Below are positions 16,381 through 26,214 of a stretch of DNA of 64,000 bases, in pieces (the stretch's first letter is position 1; every line of letters begins with the position of its first letter). Both the position numbers and the translations under genes were made by a program. This DNA comes from Foliamicus sp965115835 (GTDB lineage: Bacteria; Pseudomonadota; Gammaproteobacteria; Steroidobacterales; Foliamicaceae). Below the pieces are notes generated by a model, which made no database searches, was not told where the DNA came from, and saw only the letters and a list, made by a program, of their open reading frames with translations. Location of the stretch: assembly GCA_965115835.1 (NCBI GenBank), contig OZ220471.1:62001-126000 (forward strand), read 5' to 3'.

Positions 16381-19300
16381 GTGGAGTCGGCCGGGTTCGT
16401 TCATCTGCGCCTGCACTCGGAGTTCTCCCTGGTGGATTCCGTGCTGCGCATCAGCGACCGTAACGGCGGTTTCTGCCGCGCGGTTCGCGAACGGGGGATG
16501 CCGGCCGTGGCAATGACGGACCGGAACAACATGTTCGGCGCGGTGCGTTTCTATCGCGCCGCGCTGAGCGCCGGCGTCAAGCCCATACTCGGCGCCGACT
16601 TCGACCTCGCCCCGGACGCGGCGGACAGCGCCCCGGGGCGGCTCACGCTCCTTTGCCGGGATACCGGCGGCTACCGGAACCTCATACGTATTCTGTCGAA
16701 AATGCACCTGCGCATGGAGGCTCGCGAGACGCCCCGGCTGCATCTGCAGTGGCTGACGGGAGAGGCGCTCAAGGGCCTGATCGGGCTGCTGGCGCTGACC
16801 AGCCCGGCCGGCAGCGGCCCGCAGGCGCGCGCCGAACAGGAACGGGTACTGGCGCTTCGCCGTTCACTGGGCGAATGCCTGTTTCTCGAGGTAAGCCGAC
16901 TGGGTCGCCCGGGCGAGTCCGCAATCATGCAGCGCACGGTCGAGATGGCGGCTGCCGAGGGAATGCCCCTGGTAGCGGTCAACGATGTGCGCTTTCTGGA
17001 CAGAAGCGAATATACGGCGCACGAAGCCCGGGTATGCATTCCCAGGGGCGAGACGCTGGACGACCCGAATCGCACCAGCCTGTACACGGCGCAGCAATAC
17101 CTGAGAACGCCCGGCGAAATGGCCGAGTTGTTCGCCGACCTCCCCGAAGCGCTCGGCAACACGGTGGCCATTGCGCGGGCCTGCAACGTGGAACTGAGCC
17201 TGGGACGGGCGCGGCTGCCGAAGGCGCGGGTTCCCGAGGGCGTGGAGGAAAACGACTTTCTTCGCTCGGAAGCGCGCAAGGGTCTGGCGCTTCGCCTGGG
17301 TATCGAAGTCGCCGGCGACCGCAAGCCCGCACTGCCCGACAAGTACCGGAAACGCTTGCGGTCCGAGCTGGAAGTGGTGGAGCGAATGGATTATCCGGGC
17401 TACTTCCTGATCGTTGCCGACATCGTGCGCTGGGCGCGCGAGAACGGTGTGCCGGTGGGCCCGGGCCGGGGGTCGGCGGCCGGTTCGCTCATCAGTTACG
17501 CCCTGGGCATCACCACGATCGATCCCCTGCGCTACGGGCTGATCTTCGAGCGCTTCCTGAATCCCGAGCGGATTTCCATGCCCGACATCGACATCGACTT
17601 TTGCGCCGAGAAGCGGGAGCAGGTGCTGGAACATGTGGCCCGGGAATACGGCCAGGATCGTGTTGCCCAGATCATCACCTTCAACCGTCTGGCGGCGCGC
17701 GCGGCGATCAAGGATGCGACCCGGGTGCTGGGTCATCCCCTCGGGCTGGGGGAGCAGATCGCGGGGCTGATCCCGCCCTTGCCGGTGGGCGTGACCATAG
17801 AGCAGGCAATGAATGACGACCGGGAACTGCGCCACAAGTACAACACCGATACGGAGGCGCGCGAGGTGATCGACATGGCGCTGCAACTGGAGGGGTTGCC
17901 GCGCAACGCCAGCACCCACGCAGGCGGCGTGGTGATTGCGCCTTCCGATCTGGAGCAATTCACGCCGCTGTACCGTCAGGACCGTGATGCGCCCACGGTT
18001 ACCCAGTTCGACAAGGACGACATCGAGTCGGTGGGTCTGGTGAAATTCGATTTCCTGGCGCTGAACGACCTTACCACCATCACCCGCACCGTGGACGAGA
18101 TCAATCGCAACCGCACGCGGCGCGGAGAACCTCGCATCCACATCGACGCCATTCCGCTTGACGACCCCAAGGTGTTCGAGCTGCTGCGCAGCCTGCGTAC
18201 GCGGGCCGTGTTTCAGCTGGAATCCAGGGGTATGCGCGACCTCATTCGCGAACTCGGCCCCGACCGCTTCAGCGACATGATCGCGCTGGTGGCGCTGTTC
18301 CGTCCGGGACCGCTGCAGACCGGGATGGCGGATGCCTACATCAAGCGCAAGCACGGCCGGGAATCCGTGGACTACCTGCATGAAGACCTGCGCGAGCTGC
18401 TCGGCGAGACCTACGGGGTTATCCTCTATCAGGAACAGGTCATGGAGATCGCCCGGCTGGTGGCGGGCTACAGTTTCGCCCAGGCCGATGTGCTGCGCCG
18501 GGCGATGGGCAAGAAACTCAAGGAAGAGATGGCGGATCAGCGTTCGGTTTTCGTCAAGGGGGCGCTGGAGCACGGCCTGACGCGGGAGAAGGCCGGGCAC
18601 ATCTTCAACCTGATGGAAACCTTTGCCGGATACGGCTTCAACAAGTCGCACTCCACCGCCTACGCTACGGTCGCCTACCAGACGGCCTGGCTGAAGGCGC
18701 GCTACCCGGCGCAGTACATGGCCTCCGCCATGACCACCGACATGAGTGCGCACGACCGCCTTTACTGGATGACGCAGGAGTGTCTGGCGCTTGGCATTGC
18801 CGTGCTGTCCCCGGACGTGAATCACTCGGAGGTGGGGTTCATGGCCGTGGACGACAAGAATATCCGCTGCGGGCTGGGCGCCATACGCGGCCTGGGGCAG
18901 GGCGTGGCCAGGACTCTCGTCGCCGAGCGCCAGTCCGCAGGAAAGTTCACTGCGCTCGCCGACTTTTTTGCCCGCACCAGCGGCGCCGGCCTGAACCAGC
19001 GGCAAGCCGAGACGCTGGTGCGGTCGGGCGCCCTGGACAGCCTTTGTGGCAATCGCGCGGCGGTAATGCGGGTGTTGCCCATCGCCCTGGCCGCCGCGGC
19101 CCAGGCAGCCCGGGACGCCGAGTGCGGACAAGAGGGCCTGTTTGAAGATCCCGGCGGCCGCCCGGTGCACATCGAGGTTCCCGATGCGCCCGAATGGAGC
19201 CCGCGCGAACTCCTGGACGGAGAGCGCCGCAGCCTGGGTTTCTGCCTCAGCGGTCACCCCTTCGACGAGTGCAGGAGCGAGGCAGTCCAACTGGCGGGAG

Positions 19301-19869
19301 GCAGTCTGCGCGAGATCCTTAATGGCGCCCGCCCGGGAACGCTGGAGGGAAACGATGCCCCAACGGTTACGCTTGCGGGCAGCGTATTGAGAAAGTGGCG
19401 CAGGGGGGGCGCCAACTTCTTCGACCTGGACGATGGCGAGGCGCGCCTGCCGGTGCGCTTGCCCCGCTGGGACTCGGGAGCGCCGCGGCAAGGCTCCAGG
19501 CTCATTACCCCGCATTCGCTTGTCCTGGTTCGAGGCCGCCTGATACGCCTGCCGCGCGGTTCGCTGAACCTGTACGCGGACTCGGTCGAATCGCTCGACG
19601 AGCTGCTGGAACAGCGCGCCCGCGAGTTGTTGCTGAGTTGTGCGCCGGGCCGCAAACCGGGGGAGCTGTTCGCGCAATTGCAGCAGTTGCTGGAGGGCCA
19701 CACTCCCGGGAACGCCCGGGTCATCATCCAGTATTCGGGCGCCGTTGCGACCGGTCGGCTTCGCCTGGGATCCGGATGGAGCGTCCGCGCAACGGAGTCG
19801 CTGCGGCACGCCCTGCGGCAATCGCCGGCCGTGCGGAAGTTCGAATTTCGCTACGCGCGACAGCCTTGA
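16381..19869 (+). CDS. dnaE: DNA polymerase III alpha subunit
   Basis: Replicative C-family polymerase. It has 1162 residues (E. coli 1160). I chose GTG 16381 (MESAGFVHLRLHSEFSL), which aligns with the E. coli N-terminus and lies 10 nt after GAGGG; GTG 16363 would add six residues. In order: PHP domain at the N-terminus, GPGRGSAAGSL, the catalytic acidic MPDIDIDFC, GYGFNKSHSTAYA, then an OB-fold and a C-terminal region. No frameshift or truncation is seen. A 275-bp gap follows before accA; it holds only a possible 7-bp inverted repeat (19878-19884 with 19910-19916). Confidence 0.96.
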   Translation: MESAGFVHLRLHSEFSLVDSVLRISDRNGGFCRAVRERGMPAVAMTDRNNMFGAVRFYRAALSAGVKPILGADFDLAPDAADSAPGRLTLLCRDTGGYRNLIRILSKMHLRMEARETPRLHLQWLTGEALKGLIGLLALTSPAGSGPQARAEQERVLALRRSLGECLFLEVSRLGRPGESAIMQRTVEMAAAEGMPLVAVNDVRFLDRSEYTAHEARVCIPRGETLDDPNRTSLYTAQQYLRTPGEMAELFADLPEALGNTVAIARACNVELSLGRARLPKARVPEGVEENDFLRSEARKGLALRLGIEVAGDRKPALPDKYRKRLRSELEVVERMDYPGYFLIVADIVRWARENGVPVGPGRGSAAGSLISYALGITTIDPLRYGLIFERFLNPERISMPDIDIDFCAEKREQVLEHVAREYGQDRVAQIITFNRLAARAAIKDATRVLGHPLGLGEQIAGLIPPLPVGVTIEQAMNDDRELRHKYNTDTEAREVIDMALQLEGLPRNASTHAGGVVIAPSDLEQFTPLYRQDRDAPTVTQFDKDDIESVGLVKFDFLALNDLTTITRTVDEINRNRTRRGEPRIHIDAIPLDDPKVFELLRSLRTRAVFQLESRGMRDLIRELGPDRFSDMIALVALFRPGPLQTGMADAYIKRKHGRESVDYLHEDLRELLGETYGVILYQEQVMEIARLVAGYSFAQADVLRRAMGKKLKEEMADQRSVFVKGALEHGLTREKAGHIFNLMETFAGYGFNKSHSTAYATVAYQTAWLKARYPAQYMASAMTTDMSAHDRLYWMTQECLALGIAVLSPDVNHSEVGFMAVDDKNIRCGLGAIRGLGQGVARTLVAERQSAGKFTALADFFARTSGAGLNQRQAETLVRSGALDSLCGNRAAVMRVLPIALAAAAQAARDAECGQEGLFEDPGGRPVHIEVPDAPEWSPRELLDGERRSLGFCLSGHPFDECRSEAVQLAGGSLREILNGARPGTLEGNDAPTVTLAGSVLRKWRRGGANFFDLDDGEARLPVRLPRWDSGAPRQGSRLITPHSLVLVRGRLIRLPRGSLNLYADSVESLDELLEQRARELLLSCAPGRKPGELFAQLQQLLEGHTPGNARVIIQYSGAVATGRLRLGSGWSVRATESLRHALRQSPAVRKFEFRYARQP

Positions 19870-20144
19870 GAGAGGGGCCGCCCGGATCCGTCGCCGGATT
19901 CCGGAATTTCGGGCGGGGGATGTCGTGCGCTCGCGAGGATGAACGTGGCGTGGCCCGGGAGCGGAACGGGCGCATGTGTGCGCAAGCGTGGCGGAATCGT
20001 TCGCAAACCGCAAGGGACGAGCGCCCTGTTCGGTCGTCCGTTGCAGGGGTTGTGAAAAACACGGGATCGGACAAGGCGCTGCAAGACGGCGGCTCGGTGA
20101 GACATGCGGGTTAGAATCGCAGGCCCGGCCGGACCCCACTGCGT

Positions 20145-21101
20145 ATGGATTCCTTTCTTGATTTCGAGCAGCCTGTCGCCGAGCTGGAAAGCAAGATCGA
20201 GCAACTGAGGCTCCTCGATAACGATTCCGGCGTGGATGTGGCTGCGGAGATCGAGCAACTCGAGCGCAGCAGCCGGTCGTTGACGCGCAACATCTACCGC
20301 AAGCTCACGCCCTGGCAGACCGCGCAGGTGGCTCGTCATCCCGCCCGCCCGTACTGCCTGGACTATATCGCCGGCATGAGCGCGGATTTTCAGGAGCTGC
20401 ACGGCGACCGGATGTATGCCGACGACCTCGCCCTGATCGGCGGCCCGGGGCGTATCGACGCAACGCCGGTCATGTTCATCGGTCACCAGAAAGGGCGCAA
20501 TACCGCCTCCAGGGTGCGGCGCAACTATGGCATGGCTCGCCCGGAGGGCTACCGCAAGGCCCAACGTTTGATGAAACTTGCGGAGAAATTCCGATTGCCG
20601 GTGGTGACATTGATCGATACGCCCGGCGCTTATCCGGGCATCGGCGCCGAAGAGCGCGGTCAGAGCGAGGCCATCGCCTCAAGCCTGAGCGGCATGGTGG
20701 CCCTCGAGACCCCGATCATCAGCGCCATAATCGGCGAGGGCGGCTCGGGAGGCGCGCTCGCTATCGGCGTGGCGGATGTCGTCATCATGCTGCAATACAG
20801 CATTTACTCGGTGATTTCGCCGGAAGGCTGCGCCAGTATCCTGTGGAAGAGCGCCGAGCACGCCAGCGAGGCGGCGGACGCCATGGGCATAACCGCCAAT
20901 CGACTCCTGCGCCTGAAGCTGGTCGACGAAGTGCTGGAAGAGCCGTTGGGCGGCGCCCACCGCGATTCCTCCGCAGTGGTCGCCACCCTCAAGAAAGCGA
21001 TCGGCAAACACCTGTTCCGGTTGGCCCGGCTGGATACCTCGCAACTGCTCGAACGGCGCCAGCAGCGGCTGCTCGGCTACGGGGTGTTCCGGGAGGGTTG
21101 A
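20145..21101 (+). CDS. accA: Acetyl-CoA carboxylase carboxyltransferase subunit alpha
   Basis: Carboxyltransferase half of acetyl-CoA carboxylase, first committed step of fatty acid synthesis; partners with AccD. It has 318 residues (E. coli 319). Blocks: the N-terminal MDSFLDFEQPVAELESKIEQ, TLIDTPGAYPGIGAEERGQ, IGEGGSGGALAIG and VISPEGCASILWK. TAGAATCGC at 20112-20120 resembles the -10 seen before rpsB, so accA probably has its own promoter about 30 bp upstream of the ATG. Confidence 0.96.
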   Translation: MDSFLDFEQPVAELESKIEQLRLLDNDSGVDVAAEIEQLERSSRSLTRNIYRKLTPWQTAQVARHPARPYCLDYIAGMSADFQELHGDRMYADDLALIGGPGRIDATPVMFIGHQKGRNTASRVRRNYGMARPEGYRKAQRLMKLAEKFRLPVVTLIDTPGAYPGIGAEERGQSEAIASSLSGMVALETPIISAIIGEGGSGGALAIGVADVVIMLQYSIYSVISPEGCASILWKSAEHASEAADAMGITANRLLRLKLVDEVLEEPLGGAHRDSSAVVATLKKAIGKHLFRLARLDTSQLLERRQQRLLGYGVFREG

Positions 21102-21272
21102 CGCATGTCCCGTCCGGGCCGGCGGCAGGGAACCTCCGCGGCCCGGCAACGGCGCCGCCCTTCCGCCGCGTTGCACGGAAGGGCGCATCCGCGAGGACGC
21201 CATGCCTGTCGGGGCAGGCACAATACAGGCAGTCACCGGGAGGAACACATGATCGCGAACATCAATCGACGC

Positions 21273-21299
21273 CTGTTGCCGGCTGCCTGCCGGCAACAG
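21273..21299 (+). terminator. Perfect 11-bp hairpin between accA and tilS
   Basis: CTGTTGCCGGC (21273-21283), loop TGCCT, then GCCGGCAACAG (21289-21299): a perfect 11-bp stem with a 5-nt loop. No T-tract follows (GGTAAGCC), so it is not a standard intrinsic terminator. It may mark a message end, protect the accA message, or attenuate tilS, which begins 47 bp later. The 244-bp gap holds no convincing gene. Confidence 0.5.
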
Positions 21300-21345
21300 C
21301 GGTAAGCCTGCGATCGAGACGGTTCCGGAGATCCTCGAGGCGGCG

Positions 21346-22293
21346 TTGCGCCGCCTGCGTCCCGACTGGAGGGACCGCCCGCTGCTGGTGGCGTTCAGCG
21401 GCGGAGGGGATTCGACCGCTCTTTTGCTGGGCCTGCGCAAGCTCCTTGAAGAGTCGGGCCGCGAAGGGCTGCGGGCGGCGCATGTCAACCATGGCCTGCA
21501 CAGCGAAGCCGGCGTCTGGGCGGCGCACTGCGAGACGGTGGCGCGCGCCCTCGATGTGCCTCTCGAGTGCTGCGAGGTGGAGGTGCAGGCTGGCGGGCAA
21601 GGCGTGGAAGCGGCGGCCCGGCGCGCACGCTATGCGGCGTTGCAGGCGCTCATGCGGCCTGGCGAGTGTCTGCTGACCGCGCATCACCAGGACGATCAAT
21701 GGGAAACGCTGCTGCTGCGCATGTTGCGGGGGACCGGAATTGCGGGGCTTGCCGGCATCCGGGAAAGCCGTCCTTTCGGCGGCGGGTGGCTGTTGCGCCC
21801 GCTGCTGGAAGTGACTCGGGCGGACTTGGGAAGCTGGCTTCGGAGCCGGGGCGCGAAACATGTCGAAGATCCGTCCAACCGGGATTGCAGCCTGGATCGC
21901 GCCCTTGTGCGCCATGACGTGCTTCCGCTGTTGCGCGAGCGCTGGCCCGGGGGCGCGGCCACGGCCAGTCGTCTGGCGCGGCTGGCCGGAGAAACGCGCG
22001 AACTGCTTCGCGCCCTGGCCGAGCAGGACGGGCGCGGGATTGCGCAGGCGGACTCCATCGATTGCGAGGGCCTGAGACGGCTCCCGCCGGCGCGCCGCGC
22101 CAATCTCCTGCGTGAGCGTCTGGCGGCGCTGGGCCTGAGTCCTCCCTCGCAGGCGCGGCTTGGCGCGTCCCTGGACATGCTGCTGAACGCAGGCCCCGAC
22201 CGGCGCCCGGAGGCGCGTTGGCGCGGAGTGCGCCTGTCGCGTTGGCGAGGCCGTATCCACATCTTGCCGCTTTCGCCGCCGGCCCCCGAATGA
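21346..22293 (+). CDS. tilS: tRNA(Ile)-lysidine synthase
   Basis: Modifies C34 of tRNA-Ile(CAU) to lysidine so that it reads AUA; ATP-dependent PP-loop enzyme. The PP-loop SGGGDS is at residues 18-23, followed by AAHVNHGL, LLTAHHQDDQWET and LRMLRGTGIAGLAG. TTG 21346 is the first usable start: the frame is open upstream to TGA 21250 without ATG, GTG or TTG. GAGG lies just before it. At 315 residues it is shorter than the 432-residue E. coli enzyme; the catalytic domain is complete, and the C-terminal tRNA-binding region is short. Confidence 0.9.
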   Translation: MRRLRPDWRDRPLLVAFSGGGDSTALLLGLRKLLEESGREGLRAAHVNHGLHSEAGVWAAHCETVARALDVPLECCEVEVQAGGQGVEAAARRARYAALQALMRPGECLLTAHHQDDQWETLLLRMLRGTGIAGLAGIRESRPFGGGWLLRPLLEVTRADLGSWLRSRGAKHVEDPSNRDCSLDRALVRHDVLPLLRERWPGGAATASRLARLAGETRELLRALAEQDGRGIAQADSIDCEGLRRLPPARRANLLRERLAALGLSPPSQARLGASLDMLLNAGPDRRPEARWRGVRLSRWRGRIHILPLSPPAPE

Positions 22294-22347
22294 ACCCGCC
22301 GCCGCCGCCGCCGCGGGCGCTCGCCAACGGCGATTCGTGGCCGTCTG

Positions 22348-22356
22348 TGTTATGGT
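22348..22356 (+). promoter_or_regulatory. Candidate extended -10 promoter for pyrG
   Basis: TGTTATGGT reads as an extended -10 (TGn plus TATGGT), ending 34 bp before the pyrG ATG. No convincing -35 is present. It sits in the 97-bp gap after tilS, which also contains a short GCC-repeat run (22300-22312). Confidence 0.3.
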
Positions 22357-22390
22357 AGATGCCCGATCGAATTATTCTGGTCGGAGTGGC

Positions 22391-24055
22391 ATGACCCGCT
22401 ACATTTTCGTTACTGGCGGTGTGGTTTCCTCGCTGGGAAAAGGCATAACAGCCGCCTCGCTGGGCGCGATTCTCGAAGCCCGCGGCCTTTCCATCAGCAT
22501 GATCAAGCTGGATCCCTATCTCAATGTGGATCCGGGCACCATGAGTCCCTTTCAGCACGGGGAGGTGTTCGTTACCGCGGACGGCGCCGAAGCGGACCTG
22601 GACCTGGGGCATTACGAACGCTTCGTGCGTTCCGGCAAGCCAGGCCGCAACTCCAATTTCACCACCGGGCGCATCTACAACGCGGTCATTGCCCGGGAGC
22701 GCCGCGGAGGCTACCTGGGCGCCACGGTCCAGGTGATTCCGCACATTACCGACGAAATTCGGGATTCGGTCTTTCTCGGCGCCGGAGATGCCGATATCTG
22801 CATTATCGAAGTGGGGGGCACGGTGGGCGATATCGAGTCCCTGCCGTTTCTGGAGGCGATCCGCCAGATCGGCCTGGAGAAGGGACGCGAGAATGTGGGA
22901 TTCGTGCATGCGACCCTGGTGCCCTATGTCGCCACTTCCCGGGAAATCAAGACCAAGCCCACCCAGCATTCGGTCAAGGAATTGCGCTCGATCGGCATTC
23001 AGCCGGACATTCTGGTTTGCCGCTCGCAGCTCCCGCTGCCGGACGAACAAAGACGCAAGATCGCGCTGTTTACGAACGTTCGCGAATCGGCGGTATTCTC
23101 GGCGCCGGACATGGACGACCTCTACGCGATTCCCATCGAACTCAGAAACCAGGGCCTCGACGAGGTGCTGGTGCGGCAGTTCGGCATGGACCTGCCACCC
23201 GCCGACCTCTCCGAGTGGGAGCAGGTAACGGCGGCCGGACGCAACTGCGAGGGAGAAGTGACCGTGGCCATGGTGGGCAAGTACATGGACCTGCACGATT
23301 CCTATATCTCGCTCAACGAGGCCCTGGAGCACGCCGCCCGCCGGGCCGGCGTCAAGGTGCGCGTTCGCCATATCGAATCCTCCGGGATCGAGGACTCCCG
23401 GATGGATTGCCTGGCCGGCGTGCACGCGATCCTGGTGCCGGGCGGCTTCGGCGAGCGCGGCATCGAGGGTATGGTGTGCGCCGTAACCCACGCCCGGGAG
23501 AAGGAGGTGCCGTACCTGGGCATTTGCCTGGGGATGCAGGTGGCGGTTATCGAGTTCGCTCGCAACGTGGCGGGTCTGGCCGGCGCCCACAGCACCGAGT
23601 TCGATGCCGGAACCGCGCACCCGGTAGTGGCGTTGGTGACCGAATGGGTGGGCGAGTCCGGTCAACTGGAGCAACGCAGCGCCGATTCCGACAAGGGAGG
23701 CACCATGCGCCTCGGGGAGCAGGCCTGCCACCTGGCCGAGGGCAGTCTGGCGCTCGAGGAATACGCACAAACGCCCGTGCGCGAACGGCATCGTCATCGC
23801 TACGAGTTCAACAACCGCTACCTGACGCGGCTGGAGCAGGCCGGTCTCGGCATTTCCGGACGGTCTTCCGACGGATTGGTGGAGATGGTCGAACTGCCCG
23901 GGCATCCCTGGTTTCTGGCCTGCCAGTTCCATCCCGAGTTCACGTCAACGCCGCGCGACGGCCACCGCTTGTTCGACGGGTTCATCGCCGCCGCCGTGCG
24001 TCACCTGCAGCGGGGCGATCTCCCGGCAAAGGCGGCTCGCGCCGCCGGCGCCTGA
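22391..24055 (+). CDS. pyrG: CTP synthase
   Basis: Converts UTP to CTP using glutamine ammonia and ATP. It has 554 residues (E. coli 545). The synthase P-loop is in FVTGGVVSSLGKG (residues 6-18), with DPYLNVDPGTM and the FGxR-type core after it. The C-terminal class I glutaminase has the nucleophile Cys in YLGICLGMQ (near 379) and the His/Glu pair in CQFHPEFTS. Start ATG 22391. kdsA begins 6 bp after the stop, in the usual pyrG-kdsA-eno order. Confidence 0.97.
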   Translation: MTRYIFVTGGVVSSLGKGITAASLGAILEARGLSISMIKLDPYLNVDPGTMSPFQHGEVFVTADGAEADLDLGHYERFVRSGKPGRNSNFTTGRIYNAVIARERRGGYLGATVQVIPHITDEIRDSVFLGAGDADICIIEVGGTVGDIESLPFLEAIRQIGLEKGRENVGFVHATLVPYVATSREIKTKPTQHSVKELRSIGIQPDILVCRSQLPLPDEQRRKIALFTNVRESAVFSAPDMDDLYAIPIELRNQGLDEVLVRQFGMDLPPADLSEWEQVTAAGRNCEGEVTVAMVGKYMDLHDSYISLNEALEHAARRAGVKVRVRHIESSGIEDSRMDCLAGVHAILVPGGFGERGIEGMVCAVTHAREKEVPYLGICLGMQVAVIEFARNVAGLAGAHSTEFDAGTAHPVVALVTEWVGESGQLEQRSADSDKGGTMRLGEQACHLAEGSLALEEYAQTPVRERHRHRYEFNNRYLTRLEQAGLGISGRSSDGLVEMVELPGHPWFLACQFHPEFTSTPRDGHRLFDGFIAAAVRHLQRGDLPAKAARAAGA

Positions 24056-24061
24056 TCGCCA

Positions 24062-24928
24062 ATGGCGTTGCCGTCGGGCGCCGGCAGGGCTGAGGTGGCC
24101 GGTATTGTCGCCGGACTCGATCGGCCGCTTTTCCTGATTGCCGGCGCCTGCGTGATCGAGTCGCAGGATTCGGCTCTCGAGATTGCCGGCCACCTGGCGG
24201 AAGTCAGCCGCGAACTCGGTTTCGCACTGATCTACAAATCGTCCTTCGACAAGGCCAACCGGTCCTCGCTTTCCGGTTTCCGGGGCCACGGCATGGAACG
24301 GGGTTTGCGGATACTCGAGCAGGTCAAGGCCGAGATCGGTGTTCCGGTGCTCACCGATGTGCATGAGAGCACCCCCATGGACGAGGTGGCCGCGGTTGCG
24401 GATGTGCTGCAAACGCCGGCGCTCCTGTGCCGGCAGACCGACTTCATACTGCGCGCCGCGGCGGCGGGAAGGCCGCTCAACATCAAGAAGGGTCAGTTCC
24501 TTTCTCCGGCGGAAATGGGCAATGTGGTCGAGAAGGCCCGTTCCACCGGCAATCCGTCCATCCTGGTGTGCGAACGGGGCTTTGTGTTCGGCTATAACAA
24601 CCTCGTGGTGGATATGCGCTCGCTGGCCGAGCTGCGCGCCACCCGCTGTCCCGTTGTGTTCGACTGCACCCACTCGGTACAGTTGCCCGGCGCCCGGGGC
24701 AAGTCGTCGGGCGGGCAGCGCGAGTTCGTGCCGCTGCTGGCGCGAGCGGCCGTGGGCGCGGGCATTGCCGGGCTCTTCATGGAAACTCACCCGCGCCCCG
24801 ACGAGGCCCTGAGCGACGGCCCCAATGCCTGGCCGCTGCACCGGGTGCGCGAGCTGATGGAATCGCTCCTCGAACTGGACCGGACGGTCAAGTCACGTCC
24901 CCTGGCCGAGGGCTCGTGTCTCGCATAG
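24062..24928 (+). CDS. kdsA: 2-dehydro-3-deoxyphosphooctonate aldolase (KDO8P synthase)
   Basis: Condenses arabinose-5-phosphate and PEP to KDO-8-phosphate for the LPS inner core. It has 288 residues. Family blocks: IAGACVIESQDSA, YKSSFDKANRSS, CRQTDFI, NIKKGQFLSP and VVFDCTHSVQLPG. The 3' end overlaps the GTG of eno by 13 bp. Together with lpxA/B/D it confirms a lipid A and KDO outer membrane. Confidence 0.96.
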   Translation: MALPSGAGRAEVAGIVAGLDRPLFLIAGACVIESQDSALEIAGHLAEVSRELGFALIYKSSFDKANRSSLSGFRGHGMERGLRILEQVKAEIGVPVLTDVHESTPMDEVAAVADVLQTPALLCRQTDFILRAAAAGRPLNIKKGQFLSPAEMGNVVEKARSTGNPSILVCERGFVFGYNNLVVDMRSLAELRATRCPVVFDCTHSVQLPGARGKSSGGQREFVPLLARAAVGAGIAGLFMETHPRPDEALSDGPNAWPLHRVRELMESLLELDRTVKSRPLAEGSCLA

Positions 24929-26214
24929 TCCGCATCCACGCGCGCGAGATCCTGGATTCGCGCGGCCACCCCACGCTGGAAGCCGAGGTGGGGCTCGCTT
25001 GCGGCGCCTCCGGGAGGGCGGCCGTGCCCTCCGGCGCTTCCACCGGGGCGCGCGAGGCTGTTGAATTGCGCGATGCGGATGAGGCCCGCTATGGCGGTCG
25101 CGGGGTGCGCCGGGCCGTGGGGCGCGTAAACGGGGAGATCCGCGACGCGCTGCTCGGTATGGACGGCGCCTGCCAGCAGGCGCTGGATTCGCGCATGGTG
25201 GAACGGGACGGGACCGCCAACCGCTCGAGGCTGGGCGCCAATGCCATGCTTGCGGTTTCGCTGGCCTGCGCCCGCGCCGCCGCCGCCGCCTCGGACATGC
25301 CGCTGTACCGGCGCTTGGGCGAAGGAACGCCGTTGCTGCCCACGCCGATGATGAATGTCGTCAACGGCGGCGCCCACGCCGACAACCGCCTCGATGTGCA
25401 GGAGTTCATGATCCTGCCGGTGGGCGCGAGCGATTTCTCCGAAGCCTTGCGCTGGGGGGTGGAGGTTTACCATGCGCTCAAGGAGCTCTTGCGCCGCTCG
25501 GGCCGTTCCACGGCGGTGGGCGATGAGGGCGGATTCGCCCCGGACCTGCCGTCCAGCGCTGCGGTTCTGGAAGTTCTGGTCGAAGCAATTTGCAAGGCGG
25601 GTTTTTCGGCGCCCGGCGATTTCCTGCTGGGGCTGGATGTGGCCGCCAGCGAGTTGTACGAGGATGGCGTCTATGCGCTCCCGGGCGAAGGCCGCAGGTT
25701 CGATGCCGGCGACTTCGCGGGATGGCTTGGAGAGCTGGCGGCCGCCTACCCCTTGGCGAGCATCGAGGACGGTATGGCCGAGGACGACTGGCGCGGGTGG
25801 GAGACCCTGTCGCGGAGCCTCGGAGGCAAGGCGCAGTTGGTGGGGGACGACCTGTTCGTTACGCAAACGGCGATTCTCGACGAGGGCGTCAAGCGCCGGA
25901 TCGGCAACGCAATCCTGATCAAGCCCAATCAGGTGGGCACACTCACGGAGACGCTGGCGGCCGTGGATGCGGCCGTGGCTGCGGGCTACGCGGCGGTGGT
26001 TTCGCATCGGTCGGGAGAAACAGCCGACACCTTTATCGCCGATCTGGCAGTGGGGTCGGCGGCTACCCAGATCAAGACGGGCGCCCCCTGTCGCTCGGAC
26101 CGCACGGAAAAGTACAACCGTTTGCTCAGGATTGCCGAACAACTGGGCGACAAGGCGGCGTATGCCGGCCTGTGCGCCTTTCCCGCCCACGTGAGCGCGC
26201 GCCATGCGGGCTAG
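24916..26214 (+). CDS. eno: Enolase
   Basis: 2-phosphoglycerate to PEP in glycolysis; also a degradosome component in E. coli. It has 432 residues. Motifs: EILDSRGHPTLEAEV, SGASTGAREAVELRD, GDEGGFAPDL, SIEDGMAEDDW, and the enolase signature ILIKPNQVGTLTET with the catalytic Lys. GTG start 24916 lies inside the end of kdsA. ftsB overlaps the 3' end by 11 bp. Confidence 0.97.
   Translation: MSRIVRIHAREILDSRGHPTLEAEVGLACGASGRAAVPSGASTGAREAVELRDADEARYGGRGVRRAVGRVNGEIRDALLGMDGACQQALDSRMVERDGTANRSRLGANAMLAVSLACARAAAAASDMPLYRRLGEGTPLLPTPMMNVVNGGAHADNRLDVQEFMILPVGASDFSEALRWGVEVYHALKELLRRSGRSTAVGDEGGFAPDLPSSAAVLEVLVEAICKAGFSAPGDFLLGLDVAASELYEDGVYALPGEGRRFDAGDFAGWLGELAAAYPLASIEDGMAEDDWRGWETLSRSLGGKAQLVGDDLFVTQTAILDEGVKRRIGNAILIKPNQVGTLTETLAAVDAAVAAGYAAVVSHRSGETADTFIADLAVGSAATQIKTGAPCRSDRTEKYNRLLRIAEQLGDKAAYAGLCAFPAHVSARHAG

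Noticed and set aside
16864..20139. A 1091-codon minus-strand frame opposite dnaE
   Set aside because: Antisense shadow of a complete DNA polymerase III alpha subunit; His/Gln/Arg-rich composition without motifs.
19870..20144. Small gene or RNA between dnaE and accA
   Set aside because: Only GC-rich frames without motifs and a loose 7-bp inverted repeat; nothing beyond a likely accA promoter.
21105..21305. A small gene between accA and tilS
   Set aside because: Arg/His/Ala-rich translation, no ribosome-binding site of note, and it runs through the perfect hairpin.
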